A DNA stretch of 48,446 bases. Source: an uncultured bacterium (GTDB lineage Bacteria; Bacillota; Bacilli; Lactobacillales; Lactobacillaceae). The notes beneath the pieces are model-generated. The model was not told the DNA's origin. It saw only the letters and a program-made list of their open reading frames with translations, and did not search any database. Position numbers and translations under genes: made by a program. Positions within the stretch are counted from its first letter, which is position 1; each line of letters begins with the position of its first letter. The stretch covers positions 1 through 48,446 of the forward strand of contig CAJMLF010000018.1 of the NCBI GenBank assembly GCA_905214235.1, in the 5' to 3' direction. This document shows positions 9,750 to 17,951 of the stretch, piece by piece.

Positions 9750-9915
9750 GATTCATCTCTCAATTTCAAACAATTATTTATATTATAAGACAAACCTACG
9801 TTATAAGGGAGCAGAAATCAAAACGGTTTACCAAAATTAATGTGATTATTCCACTGCGGCATTGTGATCCTGTTGTACAATAGACGGTATATTCGAAGAG
9901 AAAGTAGATGAGGTA

Positions 9916-10866
9916 ATGCTAGCAATTTTCCTGTCAGCCGTTTCTGGTGTTTTAATTATTTTAGTAATGGTCGTGGTGGGCTTCGTAATGAACGAGCGGG
10001 GCTGGTTCAACGAGCAGTCACCCCGCATCATTTCCCGCCTGGTTACCCAGGTTTCCTTACCTTGCTACATGGTTACCACCATCATGCACGATTTTTCTGC
10101 CGGACAACTGAAGACCCTTTTACCGGACCTCCGTTACCCGGTAATCTCGATGCTGATTCTGTTTGCCCTTTCCTTCGCGGTCGCCCGGGCGATTGGCATC
10201 AAGCGGTCCCACATTGGCCTGTTTTCGTCAATGTTTTTCAACTCCAACACGGTTTTCATCGGTCTGCCAATTAACCTGGCCCTGTTTGGTAATTCTTCAA
10301 TCCCCTACGTGCTGGTTTACTACATGGCAAACACGACCTTCTTCTGGACCCTGGGGGTATGGTTGATTCAAAAAGACGGCCTGCACGAGGCCAAGATTGA
10401 TCCCCTGACGGCACTGAAAAAGATCTTTTCACCGCCACTGTTAGGCTTTATCTTGGGGGTCATTTTGGTAATCCTCCACGTCCACCTGCCGAAGTTTATC
10501 ATGAGTGACCTTTCATACATTGGGGGGCTAACCATCCCAATGTCGATGATCTTTATTGGTATTGCCATCTCTAATGCCGGGTTGAGCCGGGTAAAGATTT
10601 CCCGGGATGCCCTGGGAATTCTTTTAGGGCGCTTCCTCTTGGCACCTGCCTTGATGGCACTTTTGGTCTTGCCAAGTTCAATGTCGCCACTGATGAAGCA
10701 GGTCTTTATCCTTCAAGCGGCGATGCCGGTAATGACGAACGCCCCAGTTGTTTCCAAGCTGTACCATGCCGACTCTAGTTACGCCGCAATTATGGTCACG
10801 GAAACGACCGTCCTGAGCGTGATTGTCATTCCAATCCTGATGGTAATCATCAAGACCTTCTTATAG
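9916..10866 (+). CDS. AEC-family transporter (auxin efflux carrier/malate permease type)
   Basis: A 316-residue membrane protein with about ten helices in the two-half arrangement of the AEC family, the N-terminal half ending near residue 150 and the second starting with FILGVILVILHV. In lactic acid bacteria such proteins move organic acids such as malate, but the substrate cannot be read from sequence. ATG 9916 follows GATGAGGT closely. No malolactic gene is adjacent. The gene ends about 70 bp before gpmA, which has its own promoter. Confidence 0.85.
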   Translation: MLAIFLSAVSGVLIILVMVVVGFVMNERGWFNEQSPRIISRLVTQVSLPCYMVTTIMHDFSAGQLKTLLPDLRYPVISMLILFALSFAVARAIGIKRSHIGLFSSMFFNSNTVFIGLPINLALFGNSSIPYVLVYYMANTTFFWTLGVWLIQKDGLHEAKIDPLTALKKIFSPPLLGFILGVILVILHVHLPKFIMSDLSYIGGLTIPMSMIFIGIAISNAGLSRVKISRDALGILLGRFLLAPALMALLVLPSSMSPLMKQVFILQAAMPVMTNAPVVSKLYHADSSYAAIMVTETTVLSVIVIPILMVIIKTFL

Positions 10867-10873
10867 GAAATAT

Positions 10874-10903
10874 TTGATAATTTCCCGGGAAATACGCTAT
10901 CAT
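10874..10903 (+). promoter_or_regulatory. Promoter of the gpmA-like gene with an internal palindrome
   Basis: A -35 box TTGATA (10874-10879) and a -10 box TATCAT (10898-10903) are 18 bp apart. The spacer holds a perfect 14-bp palindrome, ATTTCCCGGGAAAT (10880-10893), placed where a repressor would block RNA polymerase. Confidence 0.6.
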
Positions 10904-10934
10904 TAAATTGTAAAAGGGAGAGCGAGAAAAAATT

Positions 10935-11618
10935 ATGGTAGACTTAGTAATCGTGCGTCACGGGCAGAGTCAGGCAAACCGTGACAACATCTTCACTGGT
11001 TGGACGGATGTCCCGTTAACTGACAAGGGAATTGCCCAGGGGATTGCGGTTGGCAAGGCCTTGAAGGCAACTGGTATTCAGTTTAGCGATGCCAATACCT
11101 CCTATATGTCCCGGGCAATTGTCACAACCAACATTATCCTGGATGAAATCGACCAACTTTATATTCCGGTTCACAAGACCTGGCGGTTGAACGAACGACA
11201 TTACGGCGCCCTTTCAGGCCGTAATAAGGCCGTCGTTAAGGAAGAAGTTGGGGCCGACCAGCTTCACCGTTGGCGGCGGGGATACAGTGAAGTACCGCCG
11301 AAGTTGACGACCCGTCAGCACGACCGGCGTTATGACCGGCTCGGAATTAAGATGCCCCTTAGTGAGAGCCTGGCAATGACCCAGAAGCGCTTGTTGCCGT
11401 TTTGGGAAGACCAGGTAGCGCCCCGGTTGCTTGACGGTAAGAATCAGCTGATTGTTGCTCACGGTAGCTCGCTTCGGGCCCTGATTAAGTACCTCGATCA
11501 AATTCCGGACGACCAGATTGACAAGGTGGAAGTACCAAACGGTAAGCCGATTTGGTATAAGTTCGATAACCACCTCCGCATCGTTAACAAGACATTTATT
11601 ACTATGGATGGTGAATAA
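10935..11618 (+). CDS. gpmA: 2,3-bisphosphoglycerate-dependent phosphoglycerate mutase
   Basis: Interconverts 3- and 2-phosphoglycerate in glycolysis. The catalytic histidine H9 lies in VRHGQS, the acid residue E87 in LNERHYG, and the second histidine in VAHGSSLRALIKYL. Length, 227 residues, is normal for dPGM. Several conserved positions deviate (VAHGSSLR where AHGNSLR is usual; SQANRDN where SEWN is usual), so this may be a second, divergent gpmA paralogue rather than the main glycolytic enzyme. ATG 10935 follows GGGAGAGCGAG. It is coupled to the downstream hydrolase. Confidence 0.85.
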   Translation: MVDLVIVRHGQSQANRDNIFTGWTDVPLTDKGIAQGIAVGKALKATGIQFSDANTSYMSRAIVTTNIILDEIDQLYIPVHKTWRLNERHYGALSGRNKAVVKEEVGADQLHRWRRGYSEVPPKLTTRQHDRRYDRLGIKMPLSESLAMTQKRLLPFWEDQVAPRLLDGKNQLIVAHGSSLRALIKYLDQIPDDQIDKVEVPNGKPIWYKFDNHLRIVNKTFITMDGE

Positions 11619-11619
11619 G

Positions 11620-12489
11620 ATGGCAATTCATGAACTCGAAAATAACCCGGATCTTAAGGGCCAAGTGCGGCTGATCGACAACGTTAGCTATGCGGCAATT
11701 GACGGGCGGCCACTTAAGATGGCAATTCTGGAACCGTGGACCCAGCGTTTCCCACTGAAGTATAACCCGTTGCCGCGGCCATTAATTGTCTTTGTTCAGG
11801 GAAGTTCCTGGCGTGTGGGTAAGATGGGTGAACAGATTCCCCAGTTAATCCAGTTTGTTAAGGCTGGCTATGTGGTTGCCACCGTCCAACACCGCAATAC
11901 CCTGGATGGCTACCCGTTCCCGTCATTTCTCCAAGACGTCAAGACCGCAATTCGCTATCTCCGGCGGCACGCCATTAAGTATGCAATTGACCCTGAGAAG
12001 GTGGCCATTTGGGGGACGTCATCCGGAGCAAATGCGGCGATGCTGGTGGCACTGACCGGGGATGACCCCCGTTATGCCGGCCACCTCTATTTGACCGAGT
12101 CCGACCGGGTCAACGCGGTTGTCAGTTGCTTTGCCCCAATGGATATTAAGGATACCTTTGAGTGCACGGCGGTGGTACCGGGCAGTGAATTATTGAAGTT
12201 CTGCCTGCTTGGAATGGACACGAAGAAGTGGCCAGAAAAAGAAAAGGAGATGAGTCCCCTGTACCAGGTAAAGCCTGGCCAGGACTATCCACCATTTCTC
12301 TTACTCCATGGTGACGCTGATAAGGTTGTTCCTTACCACCAGATGGAGGACATGTACCATAAGCTGACCGATGAAGATTATGATGTTGAAGCCTACCGGG
12401 TAAAGGGCGCTAACCACGAGAAGGACTTCTGGAGCGCAAAGGTTTACCAGGTCGTCCAGGAATTCCTCGACCAGCAACTTAAGAATTAA
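11620..12489 (+). CDS. Alpha/beta hydrolase, esterase (BD-FAE-like)
   Basis: A 289-residue cytosolic hydrolase with the nucleophile elbow GTSSG (Ser134 in the middle), an aspartate in LLHGDADKVVP and a histidine in GANHEKD, forming the usual triad. The oxyanion-hole segment reads VQGSSWR instead of HGGGW, typical of the BD-FAE/carboxylesterase subgroup. The start is ATG 11620, one base after the gpmA stop, with GGATGGTGA as a ribosome binding site inside gpmA; an upstream extension in frame overlaps gpmA and is not family-like. Substrate unknown; small acyl esters are likely. Confidence 0.85.
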   Translation: MAIHELENNPDLKGQVRLIDNVSYAAIDGRPLKMAILEPWTQRFPLKYNPLPRPLIVFVQGSSWRVGKMGEQIPQLIQFVKAGYVVATVQHRNTLDGYPFPSFLQDVKTAIRYLRRHAIKYAIDPEKVAIWGTSSGANAAMLVALTGDDPRYAGHLYLTESDRVNAVVSCFAPMDIKDTFECTAVVPGSELLKFCLLGMDTKKWPEKEKEMSPLYQVKPGQDYPPFLLLHGDADKVVPYHQMEDMYHKLTDEDYDVEAYRVKGANHEKDFWSAKVYQVVQEFLDQQLKN

Positions 12490-12494
12490 AAATG

Positions 12495-12542
12495 AAGGAC
12501 CCTTAGCGCCGTCAGTTGACACGGTACTAAGGGTCCTTTTAA
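12495..12542. terminator. Bidirectional terminator between the hydrolase and the Xre gene
   Basis: AAGGACCCTTAG pairs with CTAAGGGTCCTT around a 20-nt loop, with T residues after the stem on the plus strand and a T-run on the minus side after the A-rich flank. It serves two converging genes. Confidence 0.8.
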
Positions 12543-12749
12543 TTATTTATCTTTTACGTACTGGAGAATGTCACCGGGCTGGCAATCCAGGACCTGGCAA
12601 ATCTTTTCGAGAGTAGCAAAGCGAATCCCGCGGGCCTTACCGGTCTTAAGAATCGACAGGTTGGCCGGTGTGATACCGATTTGCTTGGCAAGTTCCTTAG
12701 AGCTAATTCCCCGTTGGTCCATCACCAGTCCTAATGTTACCTTAATCAC
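12543..12749 (-). CDS. Small Xre-family helix-turn-helix regulator (YozG-like)
   Basis: A 68-residue Cro/C1-type DNA-binding protein that is nearly all HTH (residues about 13-50, SSKELAKQIGITPANLS as the helix-turn-helix core). It resembles Bacillus YozG, which likewise follows a DUF2975 gene. The start is GTG at 12749, preceded by GGTGGTGAG overlapping the end of the upstream gene, so the two are translationally linked. Likely an autoregulator of its operon, acting at repeats in the promoter 13298-13339 (inference). Confidence 0.88.
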   Translation of the reverse strand: MIKVTLGLVMDQRGISSKELAKQIGITPANLSILKTGKARGIRFATLEKICQVLDCQPGDILQYVKDK

Positions 12750-12760
12750 AGACTCACCAC

Positions 12761-13267
12761 CTAAATAATACTATCAGCGTCTTGCTGAAGGGCAATTCCG
12801 CGCTTGAAGATCAAGTAAATAATTAACAGAAAAACGATGAAGCCAATGCCGTTACCGAAGCTGTCATTTGTCATCACGATAAAGCTGACAAACGGCTTTG
12901 CTTGAACCAGGTGTAGCCAGATAGTGGTGAAGCCGCTAATGATTACCCAAGCGATTTCTAGCCACAGAATCAGTTGTAATGCCTGGCAGTTGGCCGCAAT
13001 AAAGTAGTGGCCCCGGTTAAGGTTGTTCAGTAAACGGTGGGTTGCGAGTAGCTCAGCGAAGGCGAGGGCAGCGATGATTACTGCTACCAGCCCCTGAATG
13101 ACGAGATTGATGGTCAAGGGGGTGTTAAGGAACGTGTGGGGCGAAACTAGGCAACAAATTCCGGCAATCACGGTTGCAAAGGCGGTAAAGAAGGTAGCAA
13201 CGATACCGAGGTCAATGCCTACCTGGGCTAATCCCAAAACGAACTTGACTAACTTTTCTTTCATCAT
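12761..13267 (-). CDS. DUF2975 membrane protein (YoaS-like)
   Basis: A 168-residue protein with four predicted helices (about residues 15-38, 48-70, 98-120, 135-155), matching the DUF2975 family. These proteins are almost always paired with a small Xre regulator, as here. Function of the family is unknown. ATG 13267 follows GGAGGAGTGACTG; a second ATG follows immediately. It is the first gene of a two-gene operon read from the promoter at 13302-13330. Confidence 0.85.
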   Translation of the reverse strand: MMKEKLVKFVLGLAQVGIDLGIVATFFTAFATVIAGICCLVSPHTFLNTPLTINLVIQGLVAVIIAALAFAELLATHRLLNNLNRGHYFIAANCQALQLILWLEIAWVIISGFTTIWLHLVQAKPFVSFIVMTNDSFGNGIGFIVFLLIIYLIFKRGIALQQDADSII

Positions 13268-13297
13268 CAGTCACTCCTCCAGTGGTTCTTATTTACA

Positions 13298-13339
13298 AAT
13301 TATTGTAAAACAATAATTAAATATCGTCAAACAATAATT
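13298..13339 (-). promoter_or_regulatory. Promoter and repeated operator of the DUF2975-xre operon
   Basis: On the minus strand a -35 box TTGACG (13330-13325) and a -10 box TACAAT (13307-13302) are exactly 17 bp apart. The 9-mer ACAATAATT occurs at 13310-13318 and 13331-13339 and inverted at 13298-13306, so copies cover the -10 box, the spacer and the region upstream of -35. The two direct copies are 21 bp apart, two helical turns. Confidence 0.7.
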
Positions 13340-13350
13340 AGAATTGGCCA

Positions 13351-13381
13351 AATAAAAAGAGCCGGCTCTTAATACCGACTC
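13351..13381 (-). terminator. Terminator of pepC
   Basis: Read on the minus strand, GAGTCGG pairs with CCGGCTC (one G-T pair) across a 9-nt loop, followed by TTTTTATTT. A perfect palindrome AAGAGCCGGCTCTT (13357-13370) overlaps it. Confidence 0.65.
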
Positions 13382-13406
13382 AGTAGGTAATATTTTTCAC
13401 TTGACC

Positions 13407-14747
13407 TTAGGCAAGGGTTCCCATTGGATCCCATGGCTTAAGAACGATCGGTTCCTGAGCCTGCTCCTTCAGCAGCTTATCCGACAGGTACTTCTTGTTA
13501 ATGACGATTTGGAAGCAATATTGGTCCATCCAGTCGTCACTCATAACGAAGTAGCCCTTGTGACCAACCTTGTTTCCCCAAGAGTTTTCAACCTTCCACT
13601 TGGTTGGCTGGTCATCAACCAGGTCAACTCCGGTTAAGACCATGGCGTGGTCCATCATGCTCTGACCGTAGTCCAGCATTTGCGCCTTGGTCATGTCCAG
13701 GTCAACGTCAAATAGTTCGTTGTAACGGTAAGTGTTGAGGGCCATGATCCCAAGCTTGGTTTCAGAGTACTTGACCACGTCGGATCCAAACCAGACACTT
13801 TCGCCGCCCTTCAGTTGGTCAATGGCGAGTTGCTTGAACTCATCCATCGGCAGGTTAAGGTGCTTGATTTGCCGGCCGCCAACGACGTTACCGAGCATGT
13901 CGATTGTGTAGGTCTTGTGGTATTCCTTGTCAGCGGTTGGGGCCTGGATAATGGAGACGTAATCTTCCAGGTTCCAGCCAACGTACTTCTTGAAGAATTC
14001 CTGAGGGGTCAGGTTGGCGTCCCGGTGGTATTCGTTATCCTTCTTAGTCCGGTATTCAAAGTCAAAGTGGGTAGCGGGTTCCCCAAAGGCGTAGGCGAGG
14101 ATTCGGTAGACTTCGTTGAGCATCTTTTGCCGGGCGGTGTTCAGTTCGTCATCGCTAGCGTTGTCTTCGTTGACCATCTTACGCAGGATAACGGCGTCGT
14201 GCCGGAGCTTGTTGTTCAGCACTTCATTGATGCCCCGGGAGTTGTTGGAGTTGAATGATTCTGGCATGGCTGTTTTCGGAACAACCCCGTACTTTTCAAT
14301 GAGGGCGCAAAGCATGTCCCATTGGCCACCATCACTTTGTGGAGCAGCCATTAACCAGGCCACCTTCCGGCTGTCAGCATCCTTCTTGGCGGTCTTCAAG
14401 ACATTTTCGTAGAAGTAGTTGGCCTTTTCAAATTTGTCCCAGAAGAACTGGTAGGACTGCGAAAGCTCGAAGTTATCGGGAAGGTTGAACTTTTGCTGCA
14501 TGTCGTGCCGCATGGTGTTCAGGGCAGCAAACATCCAGCAGCGACCAGACTGCTTTTGGTCGGCGACGTTTCCCGTCTTGAGGTCGATTGAGAAGTGGGG
14601 GTCGTTGTCCTTGATTGAGTGCCAATCAAAGCTGGCATTCCGGACCCCATTCTTGGTAACGGCGCGTTCTAAAACTTGACTGTCACGCCGGTTGTCGTAG
14701 TCGGCGCGGAAGTTAGCGATATCATCGTTAGAAATAGCAAAACTCAT
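13407..14747 (-). CDS. pepC: Aminopeptidase C (bleomycin hydrolase family)
   Basis: Cytosolic C1B cysteine aminopeptidase that removes N-terminal residues from peptides taken up from casein or other proteins. The catalytic residues are C70 in QSGRCWMFAAL, H367 in MDHAMVLTGV and N388 in VENSWGN. Length 446 is normal for lactobacillus PepC, and the extended C-terminal arm (DPMGTLA) that enters the active site is present. ATG 14747 is preceded by AAAGGAGGCTC. It has its own terminator and is separated from rpiA by another. Confidence 0.97.
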   Translation of the reverse strand: MSFAISNDDIANFRADYDNRRDSQVLERAVTKNGVRNASFDWHSIKDNDPHFSIDLKTGNVADQKQSGRCWMFAALNTMRHDMQQKFNLPDNFELSQSYQFFWDKFEKANYFYENVLKTAKKDADSRKVAWLMAAPQSDGGQWDMLCALIEKYGVVPKTAMPESFNSNNSRGINEVLNNKLRHDAVILRKMVNEDNASDDELNTARQKMLNEVYRILAYAFGEPATHFDFEYRTKKDNEYHRDANLTPQEFFKKYVGWNLEDYVSIIQAPTADKEYHKTYTIDMLGNVVGGRQIKHLNLPMDEFKQLAIDQLKGGESVWFGSDVVKYSETKLGIMALNTYRYNELFDVDLDMTKAQMLDYGQSMMDHAMVLTGVDLVDDQPTKWKVENSWGNKVGHKGYFVMSDDWMDQYCFQIVINKKYLSDKLLKEQAQEPIVLKPWDPMGTLA

Positions 14748-14826
14748 TTAATGAGCCTCCTTTAAATTGTTACTACCTATTATAAAACAAAAGCCAGCAC
14801 AACATAATAAAACGGCTGCCCAATTC

Positions 14827-14868
14827 AAAAAAGCGCCACGCGTTAGGAAAACCTAATCGCAAGGCGCA
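14827..14868 (-). terminator. Terminator of the GNAT-rpiA operon
   Basis: On the minus strand GCGCC(tt)GCGATTAGG pairs with CCTAACGCG(t)GGCGC around a TTTT loop, followed by TTTTTT. Confidence 0.85.
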
Positions 14869-14887
14869 TTTAAACTGGTTAGATTGC

Positions 14888-15571
14888 TTACCGGGCATGT
14901 AAAACCTTGGGCCCGTTCTGGGTGCCGACAATCACGTCGTTGACCCGATTTAAGAAGAGGCCGCTCTCGACGACGCCTACCATGTGGATAAGCTCGTCGG
15001 CAAGTTGGGCCGGATGGTCAACCTTGCCCAGGTGGAGGTCAATGATGTAGTTCTTTTCGTCAGTCAAGAACTTGTTGTCGCCATCCATCCGCCAGCTCGG
15101 CTTGTAGCCCTTCTTTTCCAAACGGTTGAAGACTAACTGGGCACCGAACGGGATTACTTCAATTGGCAACGGGAATTTCCCCAGCTGGTGGACTAACTTG
15201 CTTTCGTCGACGATCCAGATGATCTTGTCGGAAGCATTAGCAACGATCTTTTCCCAGAGGAGGGCACCGCCGCCACCCTTGATTCCTTGGAAGTCGTCGC
15301 TAACTTCATCGGCCCCGTCAATGCAGAGGTCGATATGGTCAACTTCGTCAATGTCCTTAATGGTGATTCCCAGCTCCTTGGCCTGCTTGGCGGTCCGACT
15401 GGAGGTCGTAACCCCGGTAATGCCGGTTAATTCCCCAGCTTGGACCCGCTTGCCAAGTTCGTCAACCATGTAGCGGACGGTTGACCCGGTCCCCAGGCCG
15501 ACAATCATCCCTGACTTAATGTAGTTAACCGATTCCTGGCCGGTTTGGGCCTTTAATTCGTCTTGATTCAT
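14888..15571 (-). CDS. rpiA: Ribose-5-phosphate isomerase A
   Basis: Interconverts ribose 5-phosphate and ribulose 5-phosphate in the pentose phosphate/phosphoketolase route. Signature motifs are GTGST (residues 27-31), DGADE (85-89) and KGGGG (98-102) with the catalytic glutamate in ALLWEKIV. Length 227 is normal. ATG 15571 follows TTAGGAGGATTTACGAAA on the minus strand. Only 14 bp separate it from the upstream GNAT gene, so the two are probably co-transcribed. Confidence 0.96.
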   Translation of the reverse strand: MNQDELKAQTGQESVNYIKSGMIVGLGTGSTVRYMVDELGKRVQAGELTGITGVTTSSRTAKQAKELGITIKDIDEVDHIDLCIDGADEVSDDFQGIKGGGGALLWEKIVANASDKIIWIVDESKLVHQLGKFPLPIEVIPFGAQLVFNRLEKKGYKPSWRMDGDNKFLTDEKNYIIDLHLGKVDHPAQLADELIHMVGVVESGLFLNRVNDVIVGTQNGPKVLHAR

Positions 15572-15585
15572 TTTCGTAAATCCTC

Positions 15586-15876
15586 CTAAATTGTGCGGTC
15601 ATCCGGTGATAATAGCTTTTGGTATTCGGGATGACGGCGAAACTCCGCCTTTGCAAAGGGACACATTAGTTTTACCGTTAACTGGTGCTCACTCGCGTAG
15701 TCCACGAAATGGCGCACGAGCTCGTTGGCAATCCCCTGTCCACGAAAGTCGGGGTGGACAAAGACCCGTTCGACCACGACCCGGTCGTCAGCAACGGCCG
15801 GAAAGCTTAGTTCACCAATTAGGGGGTGAAACTGGTCCTTGGCAATGAGCTTATTTCCATCAACAACAAATTCCAT
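15586..15876 (-). CDS. GNAT-family N-acetyltransferase, YjdJ type
   Basis: A small single-domain acetyltransferase of about 96 residues of the Acetyltransf_CG/YjdJ type. The acetyl-CoA binding loop RGQGIA follows [10 protein letters not shown], and the C-terminus [16 protein letters not shown] is characteristic. The start is placed at ATG 15876, preceded by GGATGTGAT; an upstream in-frame ATG at 15891 lacks a ribosome binding site. Substrate unknown. Upstream of rpiA in the same operon, though a functional link is not apparent. Confidence 0.85.
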   Translation of the reverse strand: MEFVVDGNKLIAKDQFHPLIGELSFPAVADDRVVVERVFVHPDFRGQGIANELVRHFVDYASEHQLTVKLMCPFAKAEFRRHPEYQKLLSPDDRTI

Positions 15877-16003
15877 CACTATCACATCCATTCAAATTTA
15901 ATTTTCGATAAAGTCGGGCGAAAAGTCAAGCTAACCAATACCATTGGTAACCAATCTATCCTATAATATTACAATAGTGATTTATTAATGAGGTGAAATA
16001 ACT

Positions 16004-16540
16004 GTGAAACGCGGATTTAAAATCGTGTCAAAAAAGGCCGACGATGGCTTGTCCCTCCCCAAGCGGCAGACAGCTAAGGCGGCTGGTTATGACTTTGCCG
16101 CTTCCGAGGACTTTACCCTCCCTTCAATCTGGAAGGGGAACTTTTTAAGGGTCCTCTGGGCGCTTTTTAAGCAGAAGAAAGTCAGCGACGAAGATTTTCA
16201 AAGTGCGGACGCTTGTTTAAAACCGTATTTAGTACCTACAGGGGTCAAAGCCTACATGCAGGATAATGAATTCCTCCTGTTGGCCAACCGCTCGAGTGGC
16301 CCTTTAAAACGGCGGCTGATTTTGCCCAACGGGATTGGGATTGTCGACGCGGATTACTATGATAACGACAGTAACGAGGGTGAAATTTTCTTTCAGCTGA
16401 TTAATTTTGGCCTGCGCGACTACCATATCAAGAAGGGTGAACGGATTGGCCAGGGAATCTTTATGCCATTCCTCTTGGCCGATGGTGAGACGGCACCACA
16501 CGCCCAACGGACCGGCGGATTTGGCTCAACTAAAAAGTAA
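16004..16540 (+). CDS. dut: dUTP diphosphatase-like protein
   Basis: Hydrolyses dUTP to dUMP and pyrophosphate. The five dUTPase motifs can be seen in order: AGYDFAA, NRSSGPLKRRL, NGIGIVDADYYDND, GERIGQGIF and RTGGFGST. The protein is 178 residues, longer than the usual 145-150, because about 30 residues (roughly 48-75) are inserted between motifs 1 and 2, a form common in lactobacilli. GTG 16004 follows AATGAGGTG. It precedes radA by 12 bp and is probably co-transcribed. An upstream ACCAAT(acc)ATTGGT inverted repeat at 15934-15948 precedes TATAAT at 15962-15967. Confidence 0.9.
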   Translation: MKRGFKIVSKKADDGLSLPKRQTAKAAGYDFAASEDFTLPSIWKGNFLRVLWALFKQKKVSDEDFQSADACLKPYLVPTGVKAYMQDNEFLLLANRSSGPLKRRLILPNGIGIVDADYYDNDSNEGEIFFQLINFGLRDYHIKKGERIGQGIFMPFLLADGETAPHAQRTGGFGSTKK

Positions 16541-16552
16541 GGAGGAGAGAAA

Positions 16553-17929
16553 TTGGCAAAGGTAAGGACACAGTATGTTTGTCAAAACTGCGGGTACAGT
16601 TCACCCCGCTATCTTGGCCGGTGCCCCAACTGTGGTCAATGGAATTCCTTAGTTGAGGAGCAGGTTCAGACGAAGTCAACGGCAACCAAGGCGCGGCCGA
16701 CAACCACCCTAACTGGTCTCGTTGCCAAGCCCCAAAAGATTAATGAGATCAACAGCAAGGAAACGCCGCGGGTTAAGACCAAGTTAAACGAACTCAACCG
16801 GGTCCTGGGCGGTGGAATTGTCCCCGGCTCGTTGATCTTGATTGGTGGGGACCCGGGGATCGGGAAGTCAACCCTGTTACTGCAGGTGTCTGGCCAGCTC
16901 AGTGATGAAGGGCACCGGGTTCTCTATGTTTCCGGAGAAGAAAGTGGTACGCAGATTAAGATGCGGGCGGAACGCCTCGGTGTTGCGGGGGATGAGTTCT
17001 ATGTTTATCCGGAGACGAACATGGACAGCATTAAGGACACTATCCGTGAGATTAAGCCGTCCTACGTGGTTATCGATTCTGTCCAGACCATGCAGGCAAC
17101 GGATGTGACGTCAGCCATCGGGAGTGTCTCCCAGATTCGGGAGGTTACCGCCCAGTTGATGCAGATTGCCAAGAGTAATAACATCACAATCTTTGTGGTT
17201 GGTCATGTTACCAAGGGGGGCGCCCTGGCTGGTCCAAAGATCCTGGAACACATGGTAGATACGGTCCTCTACTTTGAGGGGGACCTCCACCATACCTACC
17301 GGATTTTGCGGTCAGTTAAGAACCGTTTCGGCTCGACGAACGAACTGGGAATCTTTGAAATGCACACCAACGGGTTGACGGAGGTTAAGAACCCTTCCGA
17401 GATTTTCCTGGAGGAGCGTTTAGCCGACGCTACGGGTTCGGCCGTAGTGGTTTCCTTAGAGGGGACCCGACCAATCTTGGTCGAAATCCAGGCCCTGGTG
17501 ACGCCGACAGTCTACGGAAATGCCCAGCGAACCGCTACCGGTTTGAGTAGAAACAGGGTATCATTAATAATGGCCGTTCTGGAAAAGCGGGCCAACCTGA
17601 TGCTGCAAAACCAGGATGCTTACTTAAAGGCTGCTGGTGGGGTTAAATTGGACGAGCCGGCAATCGACTTGGCAATCGCCATCAGTATCGCCTCAAGTTA
17701 CCGCGACAAGGGGACCCGGCCGGCAGACGCCTTCGTTGGCGAAGTCGGTTTGACTGGTGAAATCCGGCGGGTCAACCGGATTGAACAACGGGTCGCCGAG
17801 GCGCAGAAACTTGGCTTTCAGCGAATTTTTGTTCCGAAGAACAATCTGAAGGGGTGGAACCCGCCTTCAGGAATTGAGGTCATCGGTGTGGGGACCCTCC
17901 GTGAGGCCCTACGGATGGCCCTTGGCTAG
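16553..17929 (+). CDS. radA: DNA repair protein RadA (Sms)
   Basis: RecA-like helicase that promotes branch migration in recombination and repair. It has an N-terminal zinc finger (C10, C13, C24, C27), an ATPase core with Walker [11 protein letters not shown] near residues 98-107, the RadA-specific [13 protein letters not shown], and a C-terminal Lon-protease-like domain. Length 458 is normal. TTG 16553 is chosen because AAGGAGGAGAG lies just upstream. It sits between dut and yacL as in other Firmicutes. Confidence 0.96.
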   Translation: MAKVRTQYVCQNCGYSSPRYLGRCPNCGQWNSLVEEQVQTKSTATKARPTTTLTGLVAKPQKINEINSKETPRVKTKLNELNRVLGGGIVPGSLILIGGDPGIGKSTLLLQVSGQLSDEGHRVLYVSGEESGTQIKMRAERLGVAGDEFYVYPETNMDSIKDTIREIKPSYVVIDSVQTMQATDVTSAIGSVSQIREVTAQLMQIAKSNNITIFVVGHVTKGGALAGPKILEHMVDTVLYFEGDLHHTYRILRSVKNRFGSTNELGIFEMHTNGLTEVKNPSEIFLEERLADATGSAVVVSLEGTRPILVEIQALVTPTVYGNAQRTATGLSRNRVSLIMAVLEKRANLMLQNQDAYLKAAGGVKLDEPAIDLAIAISIASSYRDKGTRPADAFVGEVGLTGEIRRVNRIEQRVAEAQKLGFQRIFVPKNNLKGWNPPSGIEVIGVGTLREALRMALG

Positions 17930-17951
17930 AAAGAGAAAAGGAGGAATGCTA

